Source: JBBCJT01 sp037190665 (GTDB lineage: Bacteria > Pseudomonadota > Alphaproteobacteria > Acetobacterales > Acetobacteraceae). From it: 19,014 nt of DNA. Shown here in pieces: positions 5,571 through 11,867 of this stretch. The notes below the pieces were generated by a model. The model searched no databases, had not been told where the DNA came from, and saw nothing but the letters and a program-made list of their open reading frames with translations. A program made the position numbers and the translations under genes. The stretch covers positions 1-19,014 of the forward strand of contig JBBCJT010000244.1 in the NCBI GenBank assembly GCA_037190665.1, written 5' to 3'. The stretch's first letter is position 1. Every line of letters starts with the position of its first letter.

Positions 5571-7055
5571 GTGTTCGCACGCATCGCCCGCCATCTTCAG
5601 ACGCGCCGCGGCTGGCGGGCCGGCGCAACGTCCCTCGGCCTCGGCGCGCTTGCCGCGCTCGCGCTGCCGCCCTTGCATTTCGTCCCGGTCCTGCTGTTCG
5701 CCCTGCCCGGGCTGATGGTGCTGATCGCGGCCCGGGCATCGTTCCGGGGCGCGGTCTGGATGGGGTTCTGGTGGGGCATGGGCTTCCACCTGGTCGGCCT
5801 CTACTGGATCACCGAGGCGATCCTGATCGAGGCGGGCCGCTTCTGGTGGCTGGTGCCGATCGCGGTGCCGGCCCTGTCCGCGGTGCTCGCGCTGTTCATC
5901 GCCCTGCCCGCGGGCCTCGCCTGGCGCGCGCGCCCCGGCTGGCCGCGCATCGCCGGCTTCGCGGGGGCCTTCGTGCTCGGCGAGATGCTGCGCGGCGTGG
6001 TGCTGACCGGCTTCCCGTGGAACCCGCTGGGCAGCGTCTGGGCCTTCGGCGCGCTGTTCCTGCAGCCGGCCGCCTGGGTCGGTGTCTTCGGCCTGTCGCT
6101 GATGACGCTGCTGCTCGCGCTGGCGCCGCTCGCCGGGCGGCGGGCGATGATCGGCGCCGCGGCGGCGCTCGCGGTCTGGGCGGCGGCGGGCGCGGCACGG
6201 CTGCTGCCGGAGGAGCCGCAACCCCGCAATCCGCTGGTGATCGTGCAGGGCAACATCCCGCAGGACCGCAAGTGGGACCGTGACGCGCTGGCCGAGCATT
6301 TCCGCCGCTACCTGACGCTGACCGCGCAGTTCGTGCGCGAGCTGGGCCCCGATGCGGTGGTGATCTGGCCGGAGACGGCGAGCCCCTACCAGCTCGACGG
6401 CGATATCCTGGTCCGCCAGATGATCGCCGCCGCGTCCGGCGGGCGGGCGGTGCTGGCCGGGGCCGTGCGCTTCGATGCGCAGGACCGGCCGCGCAACAGC
6501 CTGATCGCGCTGGTCGGCGACGGCCCGCCGGCCGCGCTGTACGACAAGGCGCATCTGGTGCCCTTCGGCGAGTTCCAGCCCTCCTGGGCGCGGGTCGGCG
6601 TGCAGCTCGTGCCCGGCGAGGGCTTCGCGCCGGGGCCGGGGCCGGCGACGCTCCGCATCCCGGGCGTGCCGCCGGTGGGCCCGTCCATCTGCTACGAGGC
6701 GATCTTCTCCGGCCACGTGGTGGATGCCGCCGACCGGCCGGAATGGATGGTCAACATCACCAACGACGCGTGGTTCGGCACCTCCGCCGGCCCGTACCAG
6801 CACCTCGCCGCCGCGCGGCTGCGCGCGGTGGAGGAGGGGCTGCCGCTGGCGCGGGCGGCGAACACCGGGATCTCGGCGGTCTTCGACGCGCGCGGGCGGA
6901 CCGTCGCGCGGCTCGGCATCGGCCAGACGGGGGTGATCGTGGCGCCTCTGCCGGGCCCGCTGCCGCCCACGCCGTTCAGCCGGACCGGCAACTGGGGCGT
7001 GATGATCCTCACGCTCGCACTGGCCGTCTGGGGGGTGTTGCGCATAAAATCATAA
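5571..7055 (+). CDS. lnt: Apolipoprotein N-acyltransferase
   Basis: Lnt adds the third acyl chain to the N-terminal cysteine of lipoproteins, the last step of lipoprotein maturation, at the periplasmic face of the inner membrane. This 494-residue protein has a hydrophobic N-terminal half with several membrane helices (about 18-205), then a nitrilase/CN-hydrolase domain (about 219-465) and a final membrane helix. The catalytic triad is visible: E268 (in WPETASPY), K326 (in YDKAHLVPFGE) and C374 (in SICYEAIF). Length and spacing match the family. The start is GTG at 5571 with no Shine-Dalgarno sequence, directly after a promoter-like pair. The XRE regulator follows, an order seen next to lnt in other alphaproteobacteria. 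The protein ends at an AT-rich patch carrying the next promoter. Confidence 0.95.
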   Translation: MFARIARHLQTRRGWRAGATSLGLGALAALALPPLHFVPVLLFALPGLMVLIAARASFRGAVWMGFWWGMGFHLVGLYWITEAILIEAGRFWWLVPIAVPALSAVLALFIALPAGLAWRARPGWPRIAGFAGAFVLGEMLRGVVLTGFPWNPLGSVWAFGALFLQPAAWVGVFGLSLMTLLLALAPLAGRRAMIGAAAALAVWAAAGAARLLPEEPQPRNPLVIVQGNIPQDRKWDRDALAEHFRRYLTLTAQFVRELGPDAVVIWPETASPYQLDGDILVRQMIAAASGGRAVLAGAVRFDAQDRPRNSLIALVGDGPPAALYDKAHLVPFGEFQPSWARVGVQLVPGEGFAPGPGPATLRIPGVPPVGPSICYEAIFSGHVVDAADRPEWMVNITNDAWFGTSAGPYQHLAAARLRAVEEGLPLARAANTGISAVFDARGRTVARLGIGQTGVIVAPLPGPLPPTPFSRTGNWGVMILTLALAVWGVLRIKS

Positions 7056-7072
7056 AAATCGTCCCAAATTAG

Positions 7073-7101
7073 TTGACGTTGCCGGGGCGCAAATGTATAG
7101 A
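7073..7101 (+). promoter_or_regulatory. Strong sigma70-like promoter for the XRE regulator
   Basis: TTGACG (7073-7078), exactly 17 bp, then TATAGA (7096-7101), in an AT-rich patch that stands out from the GC-rich surroundings. Each hexamer matches the consensus at five of six positions. It lies just after the lnt stop codon and about 190 bp before the XRE start, predicting a transcript start near 7108 and a long 5' leader. It is the best promoter match I see in the window. Confidence 0.7.
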
Positions 7102-7107
7102 TTTATG

Positions 7108-7285
7108 GACTGGTCGAATTGGTTGACTAGTTCTGGTTGCGACGGTTACGGTTCATGCGCGCTTGCGATCGTCATGCCGACCTCCGGCAATGCCCCGTCA
7201 GACGGGGTCCGCGGGGCTCGGGTGAGACCGTCGGCACTGGCCTGGATCGCCCGATCGGGCTTGATGGGGGGAGCTGACGACGGCC
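7108..7285 (+). promoter_or_regulatory. Structured 5' leader of the XRE regulator
   Basis: About 180 nt lie between the predicted transcript start and the ATG at 7286. TGCCGAC (7175-7181) can pair with GTCGGCA (7230-7236), enclosing a hairpin CCCCG-TCAGA-CGGGG (7193-7207). The 12-bp palindrome GCCCGATCGGGC (7249-7260) follows, and then a G-rich Shine-Dalgarno candidate (7266-7272). The first part (7121-7153) repeats GGTT motifs at 7121, 7135, 7144 and 7150. I do not recognise a known riboswitch. It could be a regulatory leader, an operator-rich region or a small RNA. The exact transcript start is inferred. Confidence 0.4.
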
Positions 7286-7750
7286 ATGGCACTCGGGGAC
7301 ACGGCAAGCGAGCAGAAGGCTGAGCGGGAATCCCGTCCCAGCCCGATCGACGTTCACGTCGGCAGCCGCATTCGCTTGCGCCGGACTTTGCTGGGCATGT
7401 CCCAGGAACGGCTGGGCGAGGCGCTGGGCCTGACGTTCCAGCAGATCCAGAAATACGAGCGCGGCGTGAACCGGGTGGGCGCGTCCCGCCTGTTCGACCT
7501 GTCCCGCGTGCTCGACGTGCCGATCAGCTTCTTCTTCGACGACATGCCCGAGCCGCTTGCCGCCAGCTACGGCGGCCATGCCGCGCGCCGCGCGGTGGGC
7601 TTCGGCGAGCCCTCCGAGGGCTTCGACGACGACGCGCTGCACAAGCGCGAGACGCTCGAACTGGTGCGCGCCTACTACAAGATCACCGACCCGTCGGTGC
7701 GCAAGCGCGTGTTCGAGCTGATCCGCTCGCTGGCCCCGACCGAGAGCTGA
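7286..7750 (+). CDS. XRE-family transcriptional regulator (PhrR-like)
   Basis: This 154-residue regulator has a Cro/C1-type helix-turn-helix at about residues 22-80. It includes VGSRIRLRRTLLGMSQERLG, the recognition-helix region LTFQQIQKYERGVNRVGASRL and the conserved DVPISFFFDD end. A C-terminal region with RETLELVRAYYKITDPSVRKRVFELIRSL completes the typical alphaproteobacterial form. A disordered N-terminal tail precedes the domain. As I recall, the XRE gene beside the lnt homologue actA in Sinorhizobium is phrR, a pH-responsive regulator; this gene occupies the same position and has the same architecture. It has its own promoter and long leader rather than simple read-through from lnt. A G-rich ribosome site lies at 7266-7272, with rather long spacing. 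The DNA target and signal are not known. Confidence 0.88.
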   Translation: MALGDTASEQKAERESRPSPIDVHVGSRIRLRRTLLGMSQERLGEALGLTFQQIQKYERGVNRVGASRLFDLSRVLDVPISFFFDDMPEPLAASYGGHAARRAVGFGEPSEGFDDDALHKRETLELVRAYYKITDPSVRKRVFELIRSLAPTES

Positions 7751-7764
7751 TCCGCCCGCGTTGA

Positions 7765-7806
7765 CCGTGGCGCCGTTCCGGGGTTGCGTCCTCCGCGACC
7801 CCACGG
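7765..7806 (+). promoter_or_regulatory. Alternative hairpins over the amidase ribosome binding site
   Basis: A 9-bp stem pairs 7780-7788 with 7794-7802 (one G-U pair, 5-nt loop), ending just before the GGAG at 7805-7808. A competing pairing, CCGTGG (7765-7770) with CCACGG (7801-7806), would cover the start of that GGAG. The two are mutually exclusive at 7801-7802. There is no T-tract, so this is not a classical terminator. A translational switch is possible but unproven. Confidence 0.3.
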
Positions 7807-7813
7807 AGCCGCC

Positions 7814-8764
7814 ATGGCCACGCACCGCCTCGCCGCCTCGCCCGAAACCGTCCGCTGGGGGGTGTTCAGCGCCGACATCCCGCCGCTGATCACGGTGGCG
7901 TCCGGCGACACCGTGGTGCTGGAATGCGTCTCGGGCGGACCGGAGAGCGTGCCCGCCGCCACCACCGGCCTGCGCACCCATCCCGCGCTGGCGGCGATCC
8001 ATGAGCGCGTGCCGCGGCTGGGGTCGCACATCCTCACCGGCCCGGTCGCGGTCCAGGGCGCCGAGCCCGGCGACATGCTGGAAGTCCGCGTCGACGCGAT
8101 CGAGCCGGGCTGCGACTGGGGCTTCTGCGGCTTCCGCCCGCTGCTGGGCACGCTGCCGGAAGACTTCCCCGAACGCGCGCTGTTCCACATCCCGGTCGAT
8201 CGCGACCGCAACGTCGCGAAACTGCCTTGGGGCACGGAGCTGCCGCTCGCCCCCTTCTTCGGCGTGATGGGCGTCGCCCCGCCGCCGGGCTGGGGAGCGA
8301 TCAACACCAAGGAGCCGCGCGCCCATGGCGGCAACCTCGACAACAAGGAGCTGACCGGCGGCAGCACGCTGTTCCTGCCGGTCTGGACCGAGGGCGCGCT
8401 GTTCTCCGCCGGCGACGGACATGGGGTGCAGGGCGACGGCGAGGTCTGCATCAACGCGCTGGAGATCTGCCTGACCGGCACCTTCACCCTGACGCTGCAC
8501 AAGAAGCGCGGGGCCGCGCCGCTGCTCGCCTATCCGCGCGCGGAGACGCCCACGCACTTCATCAGCATGGGCATGCACGAGGACCTGGATGTTGCCATGA
8601 AGACCGCGTTGCGCGAGATGATCGCCTTCATCGCCGCCCGGTCGAACCTGACGCGGGAGGAAGCCTATGCCTTCTGCTCGCTCGCGGTGGATTTCCGCGT
8701 CACCCAGACGGTGAACGGCGAGAAGGGCGTGCACGGGATGCTGCGCAAGGGGCTGCTGTTCTGA
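7814..8764 (+). CDS. Acetamidase/formamidase family protein
   Basis: This 316-residue protein belongs to the FmdA/AmdA family, cytoplasmic hydrolases that release ammonia from short amides such as formamide or acetamide. Family features include the N-terminal SADIPPLITVASGDTVVLE strand region, SHILTGPVAVQGAEPGDMLEV, FFGVMGVAPPPGWGAINTKEPRAHGGNLDNKEL, and the GGSTLFLPVWTEGALFSAGDGHGVQGDGEV block, which is highly typical. The length fits the shorter family members. The ATG at 7814 is preferred because GGAG (7805-7808) lies just upstream; an in-frame TTG at 7784 would add ten residues within a hairpin and has no ribosome site. It is 63 bp after the XRE gene on the same strand. No amide transporter or nitrogen regulator is adjacent, so substrate and role in nitrogen use are not settled. 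Confidence 0.9.
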   Translation: MATHRLAASPETVRWGVFSADIPPLITVASGDTVVLECVSGGPESVPAATTGLRTHPALAAIHERVPRLGSHILTGPVAVQGAEPGDMLEVRVDAIEPGCDWGFCGFRPLLGTLPEDFPERALFHIPVDRDRNVAKLPWGTELPLAPFFGVMGVAPPPGWGAINTKEPRAHGGNLDNKELTGGSTLFLPVWTEGALFSAGDGHGVQGDGEVCINALEICLTGTFTLTLHKKRGAAPLLAYPRAETPTHFISMGMHEDLDVAMKTALREMIAFIAARSNLTREEAYAFCSLAVDFRVTQTVNGEKGVHGMLRKGLLF

Positions 8765-8791
8765 GCCGCCCGCCGCAGGAGGGGAGAGATC

Positions 8792-8800
8792 TTTTCCACA
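8792..8800 (+). promoter_or_regulatory. DnaA-box match upstream of gcrA
   Basis: TTTTCCACA fits the relaxed DnaA-box consensus TTWTNCACA exactly. It overlaps a perfect inverted repeat CCACAA-CT-TTGTGG (8796-8809). It lies about 30 bp upstream of the candidate gcrA -35 element. In Caulobacter, DnaA activates gcrA transcription, so the position is meaningful. Binding here is inferred. Confidence 0.45.
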
Positions 8801-8818
8801 ACTTTGTGGCCCTCTTGC

Positions 8819-8823
8819 GAATC
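8819..8823. promoter_or_regulatory. GANTC (CcrM) methylation site upstream of gcrA
   Basis: The sequence GAATC is a GANTC site, the target of the alphaproteobacterial cell-cycle methyltransferase CcrM. It lies 6 bp upstream of the candidate -35 of gcrA. In Caulobacter, GcrA acts at promoters carrying methylated GANTC sites, so autoregulation or replication-linked timing is possible. A single pentamer can occur by chance. Confidence 0.4.
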
Positions 8824-8829
8824 TAGCCG

Positions 8830-8859
8830 TTGAGTGCTCCGCCCCGGCGCTGGTACCAT
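8830..8859 (+). promoter_or_regulatory. Candidate gcrA promoter
   Basis: TTGAGT (8830-8835), an 18-bp spacer and TACCAT (8854-8859) form a sigma70-like pair, predicting a leader of about 26 nt before the ATG at 8892. CTGGTA is directly repeated at 8850-8855 and 8862-8867, overlapping and following the -10. That repeat could be a protein site or the mark of an alternative -10 (TAGATT, 8866-8871). Confidence 0.4.
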
Positions 8860-8891
8860 TACTGGTAGATTAGCGCAGAAGGCAGCCCCCC

Positions 8892-9371
8892 ATGGACTGG
8901 ACGGAAGATGCCATCGCCCGGCTGAAATCGCTCTGGGGAGAAGGCCATTCCACAGCAGAGATCGGCCGGCGGATGGGCGTGTCGAAAAATGCCGTCGTCG
9001 GCAAGGCGCACCGGCTGAACCTGCCCGCGCGTCCCTCGCCGATCCGCCGGGAGGGGCCGTCGCGCCCGCGCCCGCCGGCTGTCCGCCGCGTGACCGGTCC
9101 GACCCTGCCGCCGCTGGCCGCCGCGGAGATGCCCGCGATCGCCCCGGCCGCGCCGCCGGCCCGGCTCGCCGTCGTGCGCCCGCCGCGCGAGGCGCCGGCC
9201 GCCACCCGCTTCGTCGCCCGGCCGATCCCGTGCTGCTGGCCGATCGGCGAGCCGGGGACCAAGTCGTTCAGCTTCTGCGGCTGCGAGAGCCTGCCGGGCA
9301 AACCCTACTGCGCCGAGCACGCCGCGCAGGCCTATGTGAAGGTCAAGGACCGCCGCGAAGACGCGGCCTGA
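8892..9371 (+). CDS. gcrA: GcrA cell-cycle regulator
   Basis: This 159-residue protein starts with the characteristic GcrA helix-turn-helix: WTEDAIARLKSLWGEGHSTA, then EIGRRMGVSKNAVVGKAHRL (about residues 3-43). A Pro/Ala/Arg-rich linker covers about 45-110. The C-terminal part has the conserved cysteines C114 and C115 (PCCWPIGEPG), C129 and C131 (FCGC) and C140 with H143 (YCAEH). GcrA works with RNA polymerase sigma70 at promoters with CcrM-methylated GANTC sites, co-ordinating cell-cycle genes in alphaproteobacteria. The length is close to the family norm. The ATG at 8892 begins exactly at the conserved MDWT. Only a weak purine-rich ribosome site (AGAAGG) lies upstream. It is the only gene on its predicted transcript, with a DnaA-box match and a GANTC site upstream and a 192-bp palindromic repeat just downstream. 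Confidence 0.95.
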   Translation: MDWTEDAIARLKSLWGEGHSTAEIGRRMGVSKNAVVGKAHRLNLPARPSPIRREGPSRPRPPAVRRVTGPTLPPLAAAEMPAIAPAAPPARLAVVRPPREAPAATRFVARPIPCCWPIGEPGTKSFSFCGCESLPGKPYCAEHAAQAYVKVKDRREDAA

Positions 9372-9391
9372 TACGCCGCGCGTGTTTCCCT

Positions 9392-9583
9392 CTCCCGCAT
9401 GCGGGAGCTTTGCGAAACGGCCGTGTCCTTTCTCCCTCTCCCGCTTGCGGGAGAGGGCCGGGGTGAGGGTGTGTCCGCCGGCACCGCGATGAGGTCTTGC
9501 CTCCGCGCAGGCCCCCTCACCCTCCCGCGCCATCGCGGGCCCCTCCCTCTCCCGCCAAGCGGGAGAGGGGAGCTTGCGTGACG
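9392..9583. repeat. 192-bp composite palindromic repeat, copy A
   Basis: The element holds CTCCCGCATGCGGGAG (9392-9407), a longer hairpin CCCTCTCCCGC/GCGGGAGAGGG (9434-9457) followed by GGGTGAGGG (9461-9469), its reverse complement CCCTCACCC (9514-9522), and a final hairpin of the same sequence type (9545-9569). Both the first and last hairpins are followed by a TTGCG..ACG-like tail, so the element has similar ends in direct orientation. A co-linear second copy of equal length lies at 17135-17326. It begins 20 bp after the gcrA stop codon. It has no coding capacity beyond low-complexity shadow frames. It resembles dispersed REP/MITE-like intergenic elements; mobility is not shown. Confidence 0.75.
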
Positions 9584-9833
9584 CTCGCTGCCTCACGTCG
9601 CTGGCAAGACGATCGCGAGCGGAGAGAGGATTTCCCCACCCGAAGTATGATGTGTCGGGCCTGCCGATGGCGCACGGATACGTCCGCGCCGACCCTCCGC
9701 TGCCCTTTCGCAACGGCATGGACCCGCGTGCGGCGGCGGCGTAGGCTTCGCTTGCGTGGTCGCTCGCGCGGCCGGGGGACGGGGAAGCGTGCATGGAAAA
9801 AAGCGCGCCCCCAGCAAGGGAGGTACGTGCTTC
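9584..9833. other. Gene-free stretch before the cold-shock gene
   Basis: Together with the repeat before it, this completes a gene-free interval of more than 450 bp between gcrA and the cold-shock gene. It shows no recognisable ORF of its own. A TATGAT hexamer at 9646-9651 could be a -10 element, but no convincing -35 lies 16-18 bp upstream. A GGGAGG at 9818-9823 is the likely ribosome site of the cold-shock gene. If that gene is transcribed from near 9650, it would have the long 5' leader often found in cold-shock mRNAs. This is inference. Confidence 0.3.
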
Positions 9834-10043
9834 ATGCCGCAGGGCATCGTCAAATGGTTCAATCCCACCAAGGGATACGGCTTCATTGCCCCGGATACCG
9901 GCGGCAAGGACATCTTCGTTCACATCAGCGCCGTCCAGAAGGCGGGGCTGCGCACCCTGAACGAGGGTCAGAAGCTGCGCTTCGAGGTCGCGGCGCAGGA
10001 CAATGGCAGGCAGGCCGCGGTGAACCTGACCAAGGGCGACTGA
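9834..10043 (+). CDS. cspA: Cold-shock domain protein (CspA family)
   Basis: This 69-residue single cold-shock domain begins MPQGIVKWFNPTKGYGFIAP. RNP1 is KGYGFI (residues 13-18) and RNP2 is DIFVHIS (26-32), the aromatic and basic surfaces that bind single-stranded RNA or DNA. The family melts mRNA secondary structure and acts in cold adaptation or general growth. The length is exactly typical. The ATG at 9834 is preferred over longer in-frame extensions because the domain starts there and GGGAGG (9818-9823) precedes it by 10 nt. The EamA transporter gene starts 7 bp after its stop, so the two could be co-transcribed. Whether it is cold-inducible cannot be told; the gene-free DNA upstream could hold a long leader. 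Confidence 0.95.
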   Translation: MPQGIVKWFNPTKGYGFIAPDTGGKDIFVHISAVQKAGLRTLNEGQKLRFEVAAQDNGRQAAVNLTKGD

Positions 10044-10050
10044 CGTTCCA

Positions 10051-10917
10051 TTGAGCGCGACGCTGCGCGGCGTCGCGCTCTATCTCGGCGCGCTGCTGCT
10101 GTTCACGGGCATGGATGCGGCCACCAAGGCGGCGGTCGCGGAAGTGCCCGTGCTGCAGGTGCTGTGGGCGCGCTTCATCTTCCACCTGATCGCGGTGTCC
10201 GCCGTGGCACTGCTCACCACGGGGCGGATCCCGTGGCGGTCCGCCGCGCCGCGGCTGCAGGCGGTCCGCAGCCTGACGCTGGTGGGCGCCAACCTGTCCT
10301 TCACGGCCGCGCTCGTGACCGTGCCGCTGGTCGAGGCGACCGCGATCAACTTCGTCTCGCCCCTCATCGTGGTGGTGATCGCGGCGTTCTGGCTGAAGGA
10401 GGCGGTGGGCTGGCGCCGGACCGCGGGCGTCGTGGTCGGCTTCCTCGGCGTGCTGGTGGTGCTGCGGCCGGGGATGGGCGCGGTGCCCCCGGCCGGCTTC
10501 CTCGCGCTGGTCACGGCACTGCTGTTCGCCTGCTACCAGATCATGACGCGGCGGCTGGCCGGGGTGGACACGCCGCAGACCACGATCCTGCACACCGGCA
10601 TCGCCGGGGCGGTGGTCACGGCCCTGATCCAGCCCTTCATCTGGGAGGCCCTGCGGCCGGAGATGTGGGTGCTGCTGGTCGCCATCGGGGTGATGGGCGG
10701 GGCGGGCCACTACCTGCTGGTCCTGGCCTTCGAGCGCGCGCCGGCCAGCCTGCTCGCCCCGTTCGCCTATACCCAGATGATGTGGGCCAGCCTGTTCGGG
10801 ATGGTGGTCTTCGGCGAGTGGCCGGATGCGGCGACGATCGCGGGCGGGGTGATCATCGCCGCCGGCGGGCTGACCGTGATCTGGTCCGAGACCGCCGCGA
10901 AACGGCCGCTCGGCTAG
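10051..10917 (+). CDS. EamA-family (DMT) inner-membrane transporter
   Basis: This 288-residue integral membrane protein has about ten hydrophobic helices in two EamA repeats (roughly 5-138 and 148-281). Typical features are the first-helix region TGMDAATKAAVAEVPVLQVLWARF, the end-of-repeat-1 pattern LKEAVGWRRTAGVVVGFLGVLVVLRPG and the repeat-2 end FGEWPDAATIAGGVIIAAGG. The drug/metabolite transporter superfamily moves amino acids, purines, sugars or other metabolites, and sequence alone does not fix the substrate. The chosen start is a TTG at 10051, 7 bp after the cold-shock gene stop. The first ATG lies 20 codons later and would cut into the first membrane helix, so TTG is preferred although no strong Shine-Dalgarno sequence is visible. 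Coupling to cold-shock gene translation could explain this. Confidence 0.88.
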   Translation: MSATLRGVALYLGALLLFTGMDAATKAAVAEVPVLQVLWARFIFHLIAVSAVALLTTGRIPWRSAAPRLQAVRSLTLVGANLSFTAALVTVPLVEATAINFVSPLIVVVIAAFWLKEAVGWRRTAGVVVGFLGVLVVLRPGMGAVPPAGFLALVTALLFACYQIMTRRLAGVDTPQTTILHTGIAGAVVTALIQPFIWEALRPEMWVLLVAIGVMGGAGHYLLVLAFERAPASLLAPFAYTQMMWASLFGMVVFGEWPDAATIAGGVIIAAGGLTVIWSETAAKRPLG

Positions 10918-11083
10918 CCTGTTTCCGATCCGCCGGCGGGGCTCGCGCGTTGGTGGAAGATGGCGTCGCGCCACCCGGAACCCATACCAGCGTGTGCCCC
11001 AGCCATGCGGTCACGTTCGCGTCCCGACGATTGCCCGGCGCGGAGAGTGCGCGTAAGCCACTCGCAGCGGAGGAAATCTCGCG

Positions 11084-11746
11084 ATGAACGGTACTCTCGG
11101 CGGCGTCGAGCGCGCCCCCCGTGCCCCCCTCGATGCCGACGCTGTCCGCAACGCGTATCGCCGCTGGGCTGGCAGCTATGACGTGATCTTCGGCGGCGTA
11201 TCCGGCCCCGGCCGCCGCCGCGCGGTCGCGGCGGTCAACGCCTTGTCCGGCTCGCGCGTACTTGAAGTGGGCGTCGGCACGGGCCTGGCCCTGCCGCACT
11301 ACCGCGGCGACAAGCGCATCACCGGCATCGACCTGTCGGCGGAGATGCTCGCGGTGGCGCGCCGTCGCGTCGCCGAGGAGCGGCTCAACCGGGTGGACGA
11401 TCTGCTGGAGATGGATGCCGAAGCCATGAGCTTCGAGGACGGCAGCTTCGATATCGCGGTGGCGATGTTCGTGGCCTCCGTCGTGCCGCATCCGCGCGCG
11501 CTGCTGACGGAGATGCGGCGCGTGGTCCGCCCCGGCGGGCACCTGCTGTTCGTGAACCACTTCCGTGCCGAGCGTGGCGCGCGCTGGTGGATCGAACGGA
11601 CCATGGCCCCGGCCTCGCGCCGGCTCGGCTGGCATCCGGATTTCGCGATGGAAAGCCTGCTGGATGCCAAGGAGCGTGCGAGCGCGCAGATCGCATCCGT
11701 GCCGCCTTTCGGCCTGTTCACGCTGGTAAGCCTGCGTAACGGGTGA
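11084..11746 (+). CDS. pmtA: Class I SAM-dependent methyltransferase, PmtA-like
   Basis: This 220-residue Rossmann methyltransferase has motif I VLEVGVGTGLALPHY (from residue 59), the acidic second-strand motif GIDLSAEML, a post-motif LLEMDAEAMSFEDGSFDIAVAMFV and RRVVRPGGHLLFVNHF. This set closely resembles Rhodobacter-type phosphatidylethanolamine N-methyltransferase, which methylates PE stepwise to phosphatidylcholine at the inner membrane. The length is near that of the Rhodobacter enzyme. No membrane helix is present, as expected for that peripheral type. The ATG at 11084 has GGAGG at 11069-11073. It follows the EamA gene after 166 bp and precedes the cta operon by 121 bp. Other small-molecule methyltransferases share the motifs, so the PE assignment is probable rather than certain. 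Confidence 0.75.
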   Translation: MNGTLGGVERAPRAPLDADAVRNAYRRWAGSYDVIFGGVSGPGRRRAVAAVNALSGSRVLEVGVGTGLALPHYRGDKRITGIDLSAEMLAVARRRVAEERLNRVDDLLEMDAEAMSFEDGSFDIAVAMFVASVVPHPRALLTEMRRVVRPGGHLLFVNHFRAERGARWWIERTMAPASRRLGWHPDFAMESLLDAKERASAQIASVPPFGLFTLVSLRNG

Positions 11747-11867
11747 CGCGCTTGTGCGCCGCGATACGCGCGGATAGGGTGCAGCGTCGTCGGCAGCGGG
11801 CACGGCAAACCCGCCCACGACAGGGGAAACGTGACGGCATTGGCCGCCGCCGCGTGCGCAGGACAGG

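Noticed and set aside
4923..6803. 626-codon open frame on the minus strand opposite lnt
   Set aside because: Low-complexity Arg/Gln/His/Gly sequence with no domain. The plus strand holds lnt with its full catalytic triad.
7093..7323. 76-codon open frame overlapping the XRE leader and start
   Set aside because: It begins at the -10 region of the best promoter match in the window, so the predicted transcript would not include its start. No ribosome site or motif.
7172..8734. 520-codon open frame antisense to the XRE regulator and amidase
   Set aside because: Low-complexity Ala/Arg/Gln/His composition opposite two recognised genes.
9388..9590. CRISPR-like array from repeated CCCTCTCCCGC units
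   Set aside because: The units are hairpins in alternating context with irregular spacing and no unique spacers. They form one composite palindromic element present twice in the window.
11752..11780. TTGTGC-N17-TAGGGT as a promoter of the cta operon
   Set aside because: Only a weak -10 match, and no supporting structure. Left out of the feature list although its position before ctaC is suitable.
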